Assembly (NCBI GenBank): GCA_036971615.1
Contig: JAYKKR010000020.1
Coordinates: 124,001-188,000, forward strand
Length of the DNA: 64,000 bases
Reading direction: 5' to 3'
DNA from: Amyloporia xantha
Lineage: Eukaryota > Basidiomycota > Agaricomycetes > Polyporales > Adustoporiaceae
The notes under the pieces are model-generated. The model searched no databases. It was not told where the DNA came from and saw only the letters and a program-made list of their open reading frames with translations. Shown in pieces: positions 42,781-54,393 of this stretch. A program made the translations under genes and the position numbers. Position 1 is the first letter of the stretch, and every line of letters starts with the position of its first letter.

Positions 42781-44218
42781 TCACGAGCGATCCGCGCTGA
42801 GCAGTTGCCGCTCAACGGCGCTTCCTTCTGACTCGGTTATCTCCTCCAGTCTCAATGTCAACTCCCCTACTGCATCAGCTGGGACGCGACGGTACCATGT
42901 ATAGACTGGCACATTATCCAATCCATCCCGGTGCCTCTGATGTACAGCGATGCCGACATGTCGCAGGCTCGGATTGCCGGCGAATATGGCACCCGCGAGG
43001 GAAAGGGGGTCGAGCGGCTTCGTTGCATCGAGGACACCAGCACCTATCCGGAGCGAGAGTCCGACAAGTGGGATTGACTTGAATGCGTCCACCCAAATCA
43101 TCTGCTCTGCAGATGAGTGTAAGCCATTGCATAAGAACGAGATGGGTGCGTACGAGCCAATCCAGCGAATCACTGTTCGCCTGCCCAGCCCTGTTCCACA
43201 AGACGTGTAGTCGCAGGAACTTGAGCTCCTGAAGCGCGTCCACAATTTGGCTTTCGAGAGGGGTGTATCCGACGAAGCAAGAGAGCACTACGGGAGACGT
43301 TCTCTCGAGCATCATGCTGCTCCCTACGCTGGCCGCGAAGTTGTACTCCAGTGTGAGACGACGCACAGGGCCCGAGAGTGGGGCAGGGTAGATGGCCGTG
43401 ACTTCATCCAGCTTCGGCCACGATCGGAACGTGCTGCTTTCCCGGGTGAAGTGACATTTGCGGAAATAGAGCACGCGAAGGTTCGGGAATGCAGGGAGGA
43501 GCTTGTCCAGCGCCACAGATCCGCCCAACGAAAGGGTCTGCACGCAAGGCCAGACCACGCCGGACGGCAAAGATGCAGTCATGTTGACACTGTTCCACAA
43601 GGTTAGAGTCTGCAAAGAGCCAGAAAGGTGGTTAAGCGCCATGAAATTGCGTGGTTTGTTTTCAGGCGCGAGAAAATGGTCGATCGTCATGCATAGATGG
43701 AGCTCTCTTGGCCGACTCGTCAGAAGAGAGACAAATCTCAGCACAGGCTCCCCGCCGTGGAAGAAATGAATCTTGTCCAATCGAGGCAGGGCTGCGAGGG
43801 CATGCATGAACATTGGCTGAGCAGTGAACAGAGGATCTGGCTGGTGAATAGTGATACATTGGAGCCGGATTGCATGTTCCAACACGTCAACCAAAAGTCC
43901 GGCGCATGAATAATTTCCCTTGTAAGAGAGGCAGTCATCCTGGATGTCTTTGGACAGCGTTCTGAATGCCTTGTCGAAGAGCTCGAGCGAGCGCAGGTGC
44001 CGGATGCGGTTAGGAGCGTCTGCAAGCATGAACGCACAGAATGATTTGACCTCTTTGGGCCCGTCTGCAACGGCACGACCGAGGAAGACCTCGGACAGGA
44101 AGCGTGGCATGGCGTACCAATAGCCGGCATGGCAGGTTTGCATGAGCTGCATGGCGTCACGCGGAGATATGAACGATAGGAGGTACTGTAGGACATCGTC
44201 GTTCAGGTTATAGAGCAT
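42781..44218 (-). CDS. F-box-like/LRR paralogue B
   Basis: Two exons on -: 43154-44218 and 42781-43104 with a 49-nt intron, 462 residues. Starts MLYNLNDDVLQYLLSFISPR then DAMQLMQTCHAGYWYAMPRF, with FLSEVFLGR and FCAFMLADAPNRIRHL. Leucine-rich segments include LQTLTLWNSVN, VQTLSLGGSVALDKLLPAFP and LRVLYFRKCHF. The last exon gives IPLVGLSLRIGAGV, VPVYTWYRRVP and EGSAVERQLLSADRS. Its closest relative in the window is the decayed paralogue E, from which whole blocks differ by few residues. The acceptor was chosen (CAGAG before CAG) to keep phase 0. Confidence 0.82.
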
Positions 44219-46576
44219 GCCTATGTCTTAATAAATGTCAACGTGCGAAATTCGACTGTAGTAAGGGGCAGAGGCTGTGCGCCACTCACTTGGGCCAAAT
44301 ATCACCGTGGCTCGTCTCATAAGAATGATGATGGGTAAGTGATGGCAGAAAGGTAGCGATGTTTATTTCTGATATCAGGCTATGTTGGCAGAGAGCTTGT
44401 AAGATTCAGCCGTGTATTATGCATAAGAGATGAACATGAAAGCTCGACAAGAGACACGGTGCTCATGAAATAAGAGTGGCGGCGATCAGCCCGATGATCG
44501 TGATCCTATCGCACTGGACCTACAGCACACACGTGATCAAAACGCGTCGCGTCCCCACAATTCATACTCCGCGAAACTGCAGCTATTCAGCCAATTCTGT
44601 TATGCAAATTGTTCCTACTATCCCTAGAACGGCATCGTACTCTTCCCCTATATTCTTAACAGCAAATTTCGCGCCCCAAGCATGGATGCGAGCGTAGACT
44701 GGAGCAGCTACATCTCGAAATTGGGTAAGAAGTCACAGGCACTTGCTGCTGGACACGGTCACCGACAAAGACGTAGGTAAGTCGACCACGCTCGTCCAAG
44801 GCTCAAAATGCAGAAATGTACTGACAATGCACGAAGCTAATGCATGAGATGGGCTTCACTTATGACGCCACACCTAGCGAGTCCAACATTACTTTTATTC
44901 CCCAGCCCGGATTTTGTGATATGTTTTCCTCCTTCCGCTCAGGGCTTTCTACATGCTGACAACTCGGCTCAAGCCTATCTCTTTCTTCAAACGTTAGGTT
45001 CTACAGTACGAGTGTGACCTGACGGCTAACGTCTTTCCGCACAGCCTACCCCGACTTGACACTGTTCGGGATGATAATAAGGGAATACGGGAAGAAACTG
45101 AAGCGACACGATAGTCATACCGCACCCGTGTCCGCAGGTCATCATGTAAAGGGGTCAGCCGATGTACAACACGCAAGAGGCGGGTACAAAATGACGCACT
45201 ACTGATAAGTGCCGTACGCCGACTCCGTGATCGACCGGACGTAAAAGATGCAACGGTCCTCCTTCCCGACGGCGACCATTACGTCGCGCTGCAGCCATAT
45301 TGGCAATTAATACAAAGGGAAGCGGTGGAGCGAGTGTGCAGTGGAAGCCCGTATCCATGCAGAATCCCATCATTTTCGCGACGTGAATACACGATAGGAT
45401 GATCACGAAGACTCCGGGATCATGGCTGGGCGTCATGCCCCAGGGAGAGCGGGGTACCCAAGTACGATCGGAGGACACCGGTGAGATGGCGCAGGCCGTC
45501 GGGACACAAAGCGGACGCCCATAAACGATTACATCGTCCTCCCTATCGATTGTCGGCGTGCGCTCATGTTCTTGTCTCCGTCCGAAAACGTGCTCACCGT
45601 TTACAAGACCTCGGAGGATGCACTGGAGCTGCAGGGCGATTAGATGCAACCCAGGCCAGGGATAGTCGACATCTGGAAAGCAGACCGACGAGGTATCAAT
45701 ATGGGTGGGAGGAGAGGCGTGCCGAACATGCAGGCAGAATGGTGATGGCGGCAGAAGCCTGGGATGTGAGGCGAGAACCTCCGATGGTGGGGGGTGGCTG
45801 GATATGGACAAGCCGGTGTCCAAGGCGTGTACTGGAGAGGGCTTCCGGAAGGCGAAGATGGGCAGGCACCGGAGATGGAGGCGGTAAATCATGGGTGCGG
45901 ATGAGGTAGGTGAGATACCGGACGAGGTCGCTGCTCGGTGCTGTGCTGGCCGGCGACGAGGTCGGTGAACAGCGGTGGACGGACGGAGGCTTTAACGGTG
46001 TGCGGGAAACATGAGACTGGCGTGTCTGTGGTAGAAAGTGGAGGTGAGGCCGGCGGCATGGGGGTGAGGATGGGAGATGGGCGGAGATCGATGAGTGATG
46101 AAACAGTTGTCGGAGGATGAAGCGAGCAGTAAATAACATATATACTTACCGCCTGGCCGTGCATGTCCTCCCCGCCCGGATGCTCCCCGTCTCTCTGTCC
46201 AGCAGCGTACACAGTCGCGAGTGCCAGGGCGAGATGGAGAGGTTGAAGACAGACGGCATCAGCGCGCTGCTCAGGGTCGCGGAGCTCAGGCGACTATGCA
46301 GACTCTGCCCTTTTGGTGCCTTCCGGACTCGTCATTGACTTCTCTGCCCCTTACCTCCAACTGCTAACCTCTCCTCTCCCCCTCCGCCTCTCCCCTCCGC
46401 TTCCTCACCGTCTCCCCACCCACGAGTCTTAATGCTGCAAGTTTTGCACAGATACCCACAGACTGGTGTGTACCGAGCTCGACATCCGGCATTAATGCAT
46501 CTATCGCGCTTAGCACTCATTCCTTTCGCCAGATGTCCTCCGTTTACGATCCCCCAGCGTCCTTCGCCTGCCCAGC
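44219..46576. other. Intergenic region between divergent paralogues B and C
   Basis: About 2.4 kb holding the promoters of two divergently transcribed family members. Open frames such as 45155-45892 (-) are opposed by frames on the other strand and show no motif. A CT-rich tract precedes paralogue C (about 46365-46425). Confidence 0.45.
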
Positions 46577-48071
46577 ATGAGTCTCCTCGACCTCAATAAT
46601 GACGTTCTCACGATGATTCTCTCCTTCGTCCGTCCGCCTGATGCCATACAGCTCGCCCTCACCTGCCACGACGCTTACACCGTCGCCATGCCTCGCTTCC
46701 TATCAGAAGTCGTCCTCGGCTGCCCAGACTCATCGATCATGGGCGGTCCACAGCAGATCACCCTCTTCTGTAAGTACATGCTCGCCGATATCCAGAACCG
46801 CATGCGCCACCTCAAAATCCTCGAAATCAAAGAGGGCGCCTTCGTCGTCTCGTCCGAGAAGGATGGCCGCGAGACCTGGGTCCAGGACTTCTCCTGCGCG
46901 CCCCTCCTCACTGATATGCTGCGCGAGGCTGTCAACCTTCGGAAACTCTACATCCGCGATCTCGAACCCCTCCTGGCTTCCCAGCCGGGAGTGGCCGATG
47001 CGCTGTCCAACTTGGACCGTCTTCGCGACGTATCATTCTACTACATCGGCAAGTGCACCCTCGAGATGCTCAAACACACCATATGCCGCCCACACCGTCT
47101 CGAATTTGGCATGTGGAAGGACGGCTCGTCGCGTGTCGCGGGTGATACCGCGGCGTTCCACTATTACGCGCCCTCGCTCCAGACGCTCAACTTATGGCAG
47201 TGTGCGTGTCTCCTCGAAAGCCTCGGCGAGGACTACGTCTCACACGGCGTTCGCATCCTCGGCCTCGGCGGGCGCATCCCCCTCCTGTCCACCGTCTCCC
47301 GAGAGTTCCCCAACGTGCACACCATCACGTTCGCTCCGGAATGCTCGGTCGAGGAGGAGTCACCCACGGCGTACTGGTCCGCGCTGGACCACGTCGACAC
47401 CAGCATGCCGCTCCCCTTCTTCTCATGTAGCGTGCGCCGCCTCGAGCTGCGCTATGTCTTGGGAGCGGCCCTAATTCGGTTTTCGCAAAGTGCCGTGGTC
47501 AGCAGGACAGTGGAGCTGCTCAGACAGACGAGCCCTGTCGTCTTGTCATGCGTGATGGAGCCGACATTGGAGAGCGACACCATCACCAAGATCGTGAATG
47601 TCATCCCCAAACTGCGGTACCTTGAGCTCCTTTTCAGCCAGCGCGAGCCGCGCATGGACGATAATGCGCATGACATCGAATATTGGATGGTAATCGTTCT
47701 TCGACGTGGAAGTGGTAAACACTGCTGATGTAGGGCGACTATTTTAGAACCAGCACATCCCGCGCCTCGCGAAGGTCCCACTCATGGGTCTCCTTCTCAC
47801 TGGGACCGTCCGCAAGCGGGGTGAGAATGTGACTGAAATCATCGACAGAGTAGCCCTCTTCGCTGCGACGCACATACAGACCCTGAAGGTTATCGGTGTC
47901 GGGCTCCCTGCAAAAGGTCAGAACCACGCCAGGCACCAGCATGCACCCGTGTGGTTCCGGGTGAAGATGCGCATGGATGAGGATGAGCCCATGCTAGAGA
48001 AGCTCTCCAGCGAGGAAGGCGAGATCCTGCAGAACAGGCTGCGCGGATTGGATCGCCCGAATTCGTCGTAG
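46577..48071 (+). CDS. F-box-like/LRR paralogue C
   Basis: Two exons, 46577-47689 and 47748-48071, with a 58-nt intron, 478 residues. N-terminus MSLLDLNNDVLTMILSFVRP then PDAIQLALTCHDAYTVAMPR, FLSEVVLGC and FCKYMLADIQNRMRHLKIL. LRR-like segments include LQTLNLWQCACLLESL and VRILGLGGRIPLLSTV. Exon 2 carries IPRLAKVPLMGLLLTGTVR, APVWFRVKMR and EGEILQNRLRGL. Exon 1 is 1113 nt, the same length as exon 1 of paralogue A, and exon 2 is 324 nt, the same as B, which supports the splice model. The first stop met if the intron is not removed is at 47726. Confidence 0.85.
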
Positions 48072-48569
48072 TTGGTAGGTCACTTAAGCACGACTGACTT
48101 CACGCTCTTACGTGCACGGGGCGTATACACGCCAGCCCCATGATGTCGGGTGTCATGTTCATCTTCTTGCGAAGCTATGGTCCCTGGTACTAGTCCCCAT
48201 TCGTGTTTGCATTTCTTGGAATTTCGGAATTTCGTCGCTCCTGAGCACATATCTACCCATCTTTCTGCTATCTTATCCCTCATATATCTTGTATGTTTAC
48301 GGAGCGGACGATATCCTCCGATGTTGCTGTACTATACGTGTCGTTCTATGGCTTTGTTTTTTGTTTCGTTCTTCCGGGTGTTGTTGTGCTGCGGTAGGCT
48401 TGTGGAGGATTGCATGTACGTTATATAGGAATGGATATAGAGGATGCGCGCCTAAGGTGTGATTGGATCGGAGCACGTGGTTTGAGAGAGTCAGAGGTTC
48501 GAGCCAAACTGGGAACAAACAAAGGGTCTCTACTAGCTGTCCTCATCGTCGTCGACGGCGTGCACCACC
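48072..48569. other. Short intergenic region
   Basis: Presumed 3' region of paralogue C and promoter of the FHA gene; no feature recognised. Confidence 0.5.
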
Positions 48570-51301
48570 ATGCCCGTCCCATTCGCCGCCGCCGCTCATG
48601 GCCCCGTACCACTCCCCGCTCTCTATCTCTATCCTCTCAATGACTCCTTCGTTCCAAAGCATATCTCTCTCGTCAACAACCAACGCGTCAAGATCGGCCG
48701 TCAGACCAACGCCAAGACCGTTCCGGCAGAGCGCAACGGTTATTTCGACTCCAAGGTCCTCAGCAGGCAACATGCAGAAGTCTGGGAGGAGGGCGGCAAG
48801 GCATGTCGAGCCTCTGACCCGCGTCTCGGCCTGTGTCACTCATGCCATTATGCGCAGATATACATCAAAGACGTGAAAAGCTCGAACGGCACCTTTATCA
48901 ACGGAGAGCGCCTCAGCCCAGAAGGACTGGAATCCGAGCCTTTCGAACTCAAGTCGGACGACATCGTAGTATGTGCTCCGTGATCCGTTACCTCGATGCC
49001 GGCCTTACGCGCTTGCAGGAATTCGGTATCGACATCGTTGGAGAAGACAACAAGACCATCATCCACCACAAAGTCGCAGCTCGAGTGGTGTGCGTCTTCT
49101 CAGAGCAAGAGGCCCAGGCGGCGGCGCGCGCCGAGGCGCAACAGAACCCGCCTAGTTACGGTAGTGTAGCCGGCCAGCCCCAACCTTCCAATGCGTTCAA
49201 CTTCTCTGGCGGGCAACAGCCTGCTGCGAATGGTGCCCCGGGGCAGCAACGTCGGCCCTCTATTCAGCAGGGTCTCATCGGCATGGGAGGGATGGGCGGC
49301 AACGTGCGAAACCCGGGCAAGAGCGGGCTCACGTTCGACCACATTCTCAGCAGGTTGCAGGGAGAGCTTCAAAAAAGTCGGGACACTGGCGCCGAACTGC
49401 ACTCGCTCACGAGTGCGATGAATGAGATCCATGACACGCTCGGTGGTAACCTGGTCAGCTTTCTTTTGAGTTATACACGCCTTGCGATACTGATTATGGA
49501 CACCTGCAGCCTCCCAATCTCGCCCCATATCCTTCGACGCTGCCGCCTGTGATGCCTCCGCAGACGCAGCAACAGCAGCAAGAAGCCGAACAGCAACAGC
49601 AACAGCAACAACAGCAACAGGCTCAGGGCTCAGCAGACTCAGCGTCGGCTCTGAATGAGCTGCAATCGCAGCTCCGCGAAACGCAGATGTCTCTAGCCAG
49701 CCATGTCGACAAGATTCGAGCCCTCGAAGGTATGCTGGCGGAACACGAAGCGATCAAGCGCGAAGTCAGCTCCATGCGTGAGTTGATGGAGGAGCGCAAA
49801 CGCGAGATGGAGACTGTGGGACGACATAGCGGTGTTCCTGCCCAGATTCGACACCAGCAATCTCACGACGACGACGAAGGCCGGGATGAGATGCAGTATG
49901 GCTCAGACGATGATGATGCGCGTAGCATTTCGACCATCGTTCCGCATGAGCTGGAGAGGGTGGATGAAGAAGACGAGGAGCAGCTGGCTGCAGAGGAGGA
50001 GGAAGAGGAGCGGAGAAGACGGAGGGATGAGCTTGGGCGCCCGAGGACTCCCGAGCCCACTGGTATGGGCATGGGGGAGGACGAAGATGACCATGACCGT
50101 CCTCGTCGTCGCTCTGAAGCGCCTTCACGTTCAAGATCAGTCTCTCCATTACCTCCTGCAACTACAATCCCCGGAGCATCTGCTGCTCCTCTTCCCGACG
50201 ATCTATCACAACGATTGTCGTTCCTCTCGAAGCAGCTCGAGACTGCGCTTGAGCTGTCTCGGTCACTTGAAGCCCAGCACACTGTTGCGCAGTCGACAAT
50301 CTCCATGTTGGAGTCCAAAGTTACCGCGCTTGAAACTCTTGTGCACGATACACATTCCCAGGTGCAAGTGCAGGCCGATACAACTCAACAGCTTGTCGAT
50401 GCCGTGCGAGGAGACACGTCCTCTTTGCGTACTCCGTTGGTTGAGGACGAGCAGGCGCGTGAGCGGGATTCGCTGACGGAGATGGTGAACGAGTGGAAGA
50501 AGAGTGTCGAGGGGCGCTGGAGCGGTGTGCAGGAGGAGTGGAACGAGGAGCGAGAGCGGCTGCGACGCGCGAGGGATGAATTCGAGACTCGGGTCCGTGT
50601 GGTGGAGGAAGGATTTGGCACTACCGTCTCGAAGGTCGAGTCGGGTTTGGTGGCGATGGCCTCCTTTCAGGCGCAGTCACCTCAACAGTACCTCAACGGT
50701 AGTGCAAAACTGAACCACAGTGGCGGTCTCGTCACCCCTCCCAGCCCAAGATCGCTCTCTGCAGAGTCAACCCGTCCAAGGCAAAGGCGGAAGCGTGCGA
50801 GCTCATCGAGAGGGCGCTCACGATCAGCTTCCACTGGTCCCAACGTGGACGCACAAGCAGAATCCTCTACCTCCTCAATGTCTGAGAATTCGACTAGGCA
50901 TTCAATCCCTAACTCACATGCCCGCCGTCGATCTCCTTGGTCGGCAGATGACTCGAGTGCGAGTGACTCGGAGCCTCTCATCGCTGGTGATGATATCGGC
51001 ACAGGAAAACACGACAGCGAGCGTGGAATCAAGGGTATGCCGTTCCCAATCACCCCAGAGTCATCAGTTCTTAATCACCCTATATCGACCTCCGATGACA
51101 TCTCGGGCACGGCGACAAATTCACGGACAAAAGAGCCTCCGAAAGATATGGTAAGTGCTACCTGTTTATGACCCCAATATCGTGCTCAAGCATATTTTTC
51201 AGTCCCAATTCAATAATATCTCGACGGCTGTTGGACTCCTGGTCCTGAGTGCGGCGGCTGCGGCGGTGATATGGCGGGTGAAGCCCGATGGCTCTTTGTA
51301 A
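48570..51301 (+). CDS. SLMAP-type FHA, coiled-coil, tail-anchored STRIPAK protein
   Basis: Five exons: 48570-48800, 48858-48968, 49019-49453, 49510-51150 and 51203-51301, 838 residues. The FHA domain spans about residues 30-125 (VKIGRQTN, VLSRQHAEVWEEGGK, IYIKDVKSSNGTFINGERLS) and binds phosphothreonine. A poly-Gln run (about 278-298), an acidic stretch, coiled coils (about 300-345, 455-590) and a Ser/Arg-rich linker follow. The last exon encodes one hydrophobic helix (AVGLLVLSAAAAAVIW) and a short RVKPDGSL tail. This layout is that of SLMAP in animals and PRO45/HAM-4/Far9-Far10 in fungi, which anchor the STRIPAK phosphatase complex to nuclear, ER or mitochondrial membranes. Intron 1 uses a GC donor (48801-48857, 57 nt, GCATGT...GCGCAG); removing it joins GGK to IYIKD as in other FHA domains. 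Confidence 0.88.
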
Positions 51302-52113
51302 GTACAAAGGTATTGAAACCGGCTGTTTTCACTATGATTTCACGAGCGTTACTGTCCTTGGACTGTCTACCATTGGCATGTCTTAATTCGATATCCATTC
51401 CTCTTCGCCCACGTACGCCTTTGCCGTCCTTCCACTGTCGACGGAGTCTCTCTTTTGGTTTTTCTTGTGCCTGTATGTCTCTCGATCGATGTCAAAGACT
51501 CATTCTTTCCGTATTATTTAATGACCATCATGACCTTAATATGAATTTCATCTGCCCAGATGCTGTTCATTGAGAGATTTGATAGGATGAGGGGAAACAG
51601 GTCAACCGTACGAAAAGCCAACCTCCTGAGATCCGTTCCTGCAGCGCCTTGTCACCTGAAGTGGCGAGAAACCACGTGGAGTCGCTCCCAAGACACGCAA
51701 TAACCTGACGCTATAGCTTTACAGCCTCCTCATGGTTCATGTGAGTAAACATTGCCGCTTCGCGCAACCTGTCGTACAAACTTTGCTGAGATCAGGAGGT
51801 CTTTAGATCATAAAAAAGAAACTGAGTGCTCTAAAACATGTGACAATAGTCTAGGGAGCAGGATCATTTTCTCAAAGTGTCGCCAGCGCATCCAATAGTT
51901 CACCCCGTATTCCATCCAACAAGTGAGCAGTACCAAAATTTGGTCAGGAACAGACCATCTCGCGCTCAACGCACTTGCGACCTACGATAAGGGAACTTAA
52001 TCATCCCGGCGGCCAAGCATGTTTTTCTCTCGAGGAACATGTCCCCTATGAATATGCGTTCCTAAGGTGAGACGTCGTCCCATGCGTTGACATAATGCAA
52101 ATACTAACCGCCG
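51302..52113. other. Intergenic between convergent genes
   Basis: No gene recognised. A GTAAGT overlaps the stop codon of the SLMAP-type gene (51298-51303), so an alternative extra exon cannot be excluded. Confidence 0.45.
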
Positions 52114-53592
52114 TCAAACGTGTGTCCCCTGGTCGTAATTTGCGTTCAAGAAGTGGTCCCGTAATCGTGCTCCTCTGTCCAAAGGGACGGCGTCTAGCTT
52201 TCTCATTTCGGAGCCGTCCGCGATTCGCCACCAGGAGGGCGGAACGGCCTGTGAACCTTCGAAAGGGTTCTCTCCCTTCCTTGCAAGAGCCAAGCCGATA
52301 TATCGAAGTGATGGCACTGCGTTGGCCATTCGTTGCGACAATCGTGCAAAAGCGGAGTCCCGCATGCTGTTGCTAAGGCCTGTATCGAATTGTGACTCGA
52401 TGTAATGAGTCTTGCGCACGCAAAGGAAAATGGCGACGATAGGTAGAATTCCGATTATTTGCGGAATTTCGTCCTGAATTTTCAGTTATGAGAACAGTAG
52501 AGTGGTACATGCAGCAAATTTACATACCATCCAGGTTTCGAGCTTCTGCACCTTCCCTTCGTCTAGACAGATCTCGAGATATCTCAATCTGGGGACTACG
52601 CCCACCAGACGTGTCCAAAACGCGGCATCGACTTTGGTCTCTACTGGGAGAGACAAAATAATCGGTGAGTTGCGCTGGATAACATCCACGGCATCTTGAT
52701 AATGGTAGGCCGTCAAATCCAGCTGCAACCATCGTACTGGACATGTCACTTTCCAGTGGCGGAAGTCCGGAACATTCCCCTTCAGTCGAGCGAGGTTTGG
52801 CCAGCAACCGTCTTTGAGATGATCAAAATCACCGTCCACCTTGGTGAACACGTCGGTGATCTTCAGAGATTGCAAGTTGGGCATTGCGCGCACGAAGAGG
52901 GACATGCGAGCCGTGCTTCCCCGAAGAGTTAAGGAACGTAATGATGGCATGTGTGGAATGTCGTGAACCTCTGCATGTGGTTGACTACCGTCCGATAGGT
53001 CAAGGTTCGCGACTTCCAGTGCCTGCAAACCATCAAGGGCGACGAGTCTGTGAAAGAAGGTCGGCAATTTCCTGTTGAAAAGAGCAGTGAATGCGAATCT
53101 GCGTGGACGACTGCGCATGGATGGAAGGAGGGCCAATGTAAGGTGGCCGCAGTTGTGGAGTTCCACATCCGCGAGGTTCGGAAGTGCGCATATCGCCGCA
53201 CCAACGCGTGGCTCCTTCATGATGAGGTCCTCGAAACATGCAATGGATAAGCGTTTAAGGCGATGAGCCTGCGCGAGCAGGACCGCGAGGTCGTTGGCTG
53301 CGGAGAAATCCCCCGTACGTTGAAATTCTATGTGGCGAGCGACCCCGAAGGCGGTATTTGTAATGGTGAGCTCTCGCAGGTACGGCAGACGATTCTGCGC
53401 ATCTGCGAGGACGAATGTGCAAAATGCGCTGACTTGGGCCTGCGAGCGGGACAATGTTACGTCCGAAAGGGCTTGTGGCACTCCGAGATCGTGGGCCTTC
53501 CGAGATGTCATGGATAGCTTTAGAGCAGACTGGGAATCTGTCTGTGCTAAGATCTCGCAAAGGACGTCATGATTTAGGGAAAGCAAAGCCAT
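52114..53592 (-). CDS. F-box-like/LRR paralogue D
   Basis: Two exons on -: 52528-53592 and 52114-52473 with a 54-nt intron (GTATGT...TTCAG), 474 residues. N-terminus MALLSLNHDVLCEILAQTDS then QSALKLSMTSRKAHDLGVPQ, with FCTFVLADAQNRLPYLREL. LRR-like parts include LQALEVANLDLSDG and LRSLTLRGSTARM. The last exon begins DEIPQIIGILPIVAIFLCV, a hydrophobic stretch, and is longer than in the other paralogues; its C-terminus lacks the YTWY motif. It is the most diverged intact member. Confidence 0.8.
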
Positions 53593-54393
53593 GCTGTGGA
53601 GAGGAATTGGGGGGCGCGAAGGCAGATATCTACAGCGGACCTCGATACGACCCTATAACCAAAGGGGGATGTTATAAGTCGTGCATGGCACGTCACCTTG
53701 CTGCGACAATTGCTCTTGTCTCCAGCTCAGCATAGGCCGAGACCACGGAGTGATAGCCTAGGACTGTGAGACGAAGATGTGCGTGAATGTGGGTTATAGG
53801 ACCGAAAATGAGCAGAGAAGCGTGAAACTCACGACAACCGTTGACCCTCTCCCAGGAGTAACCACGATTCGGACTTAGATACTGCCGTGAGTACATCAGA
53901 AAGGAAACACCCCGACATGCGGGGTATCGCGATTCGCCAGTGGGCGACAGACGCAGGACCGAGCTATTTCTTGTAGACCGAACATAGCTCTCTTACAGTT
54001 GTCATTTTTTTGCACATTGCAGTCGCTATGGATCCGCTACTGGACTGTAAATCGAGCAATAATATCCAGGACACTGGTCACAAGTCAGTGTGAAGGTGAA
54101 GTTGGGAGTGCGTGGAACCGAGACACATCCGTTCGGATGTACAAGGCATTCGTGGAATCCAGTCTGGTAGAACCACGGCGTGGGTTCTGATCATCGGCGG
54201 TAATCGAAAGTCTATCCAATGGAACACGTAACATCTTACAGGTCGTACACTCTTAAGTAAGTGGCACGACCAATACAGACTTTCGAGTTTCCACACATCA
54301 AGAGAATCATATCAGATAAGACTGCGGAACGGTACAACGCGAGCGATGGGACGAATTCCCATGCTGTCTAGAAATGGGTAACGGATCTATCTT
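53593..54393. other. Intergenic, nothing recognised
   Basis: Between the start of paralogue D and the stop of the permease gene; no motif, repeat or RNA gene seen. Confidence 0.45.

Noticed and set aside
45155..45892. 245-codon open frame on - between paralogues B and C
   Set aside because: His/Pro/Ser-rich chance-like translation opposed by open frames on +, with no motif.
48480..48510. tRNA gene suggested by GGTTCGAGCC
   Set aside because: Only a B-box-like word; no A box or cloverleaf could be drawn upstream.
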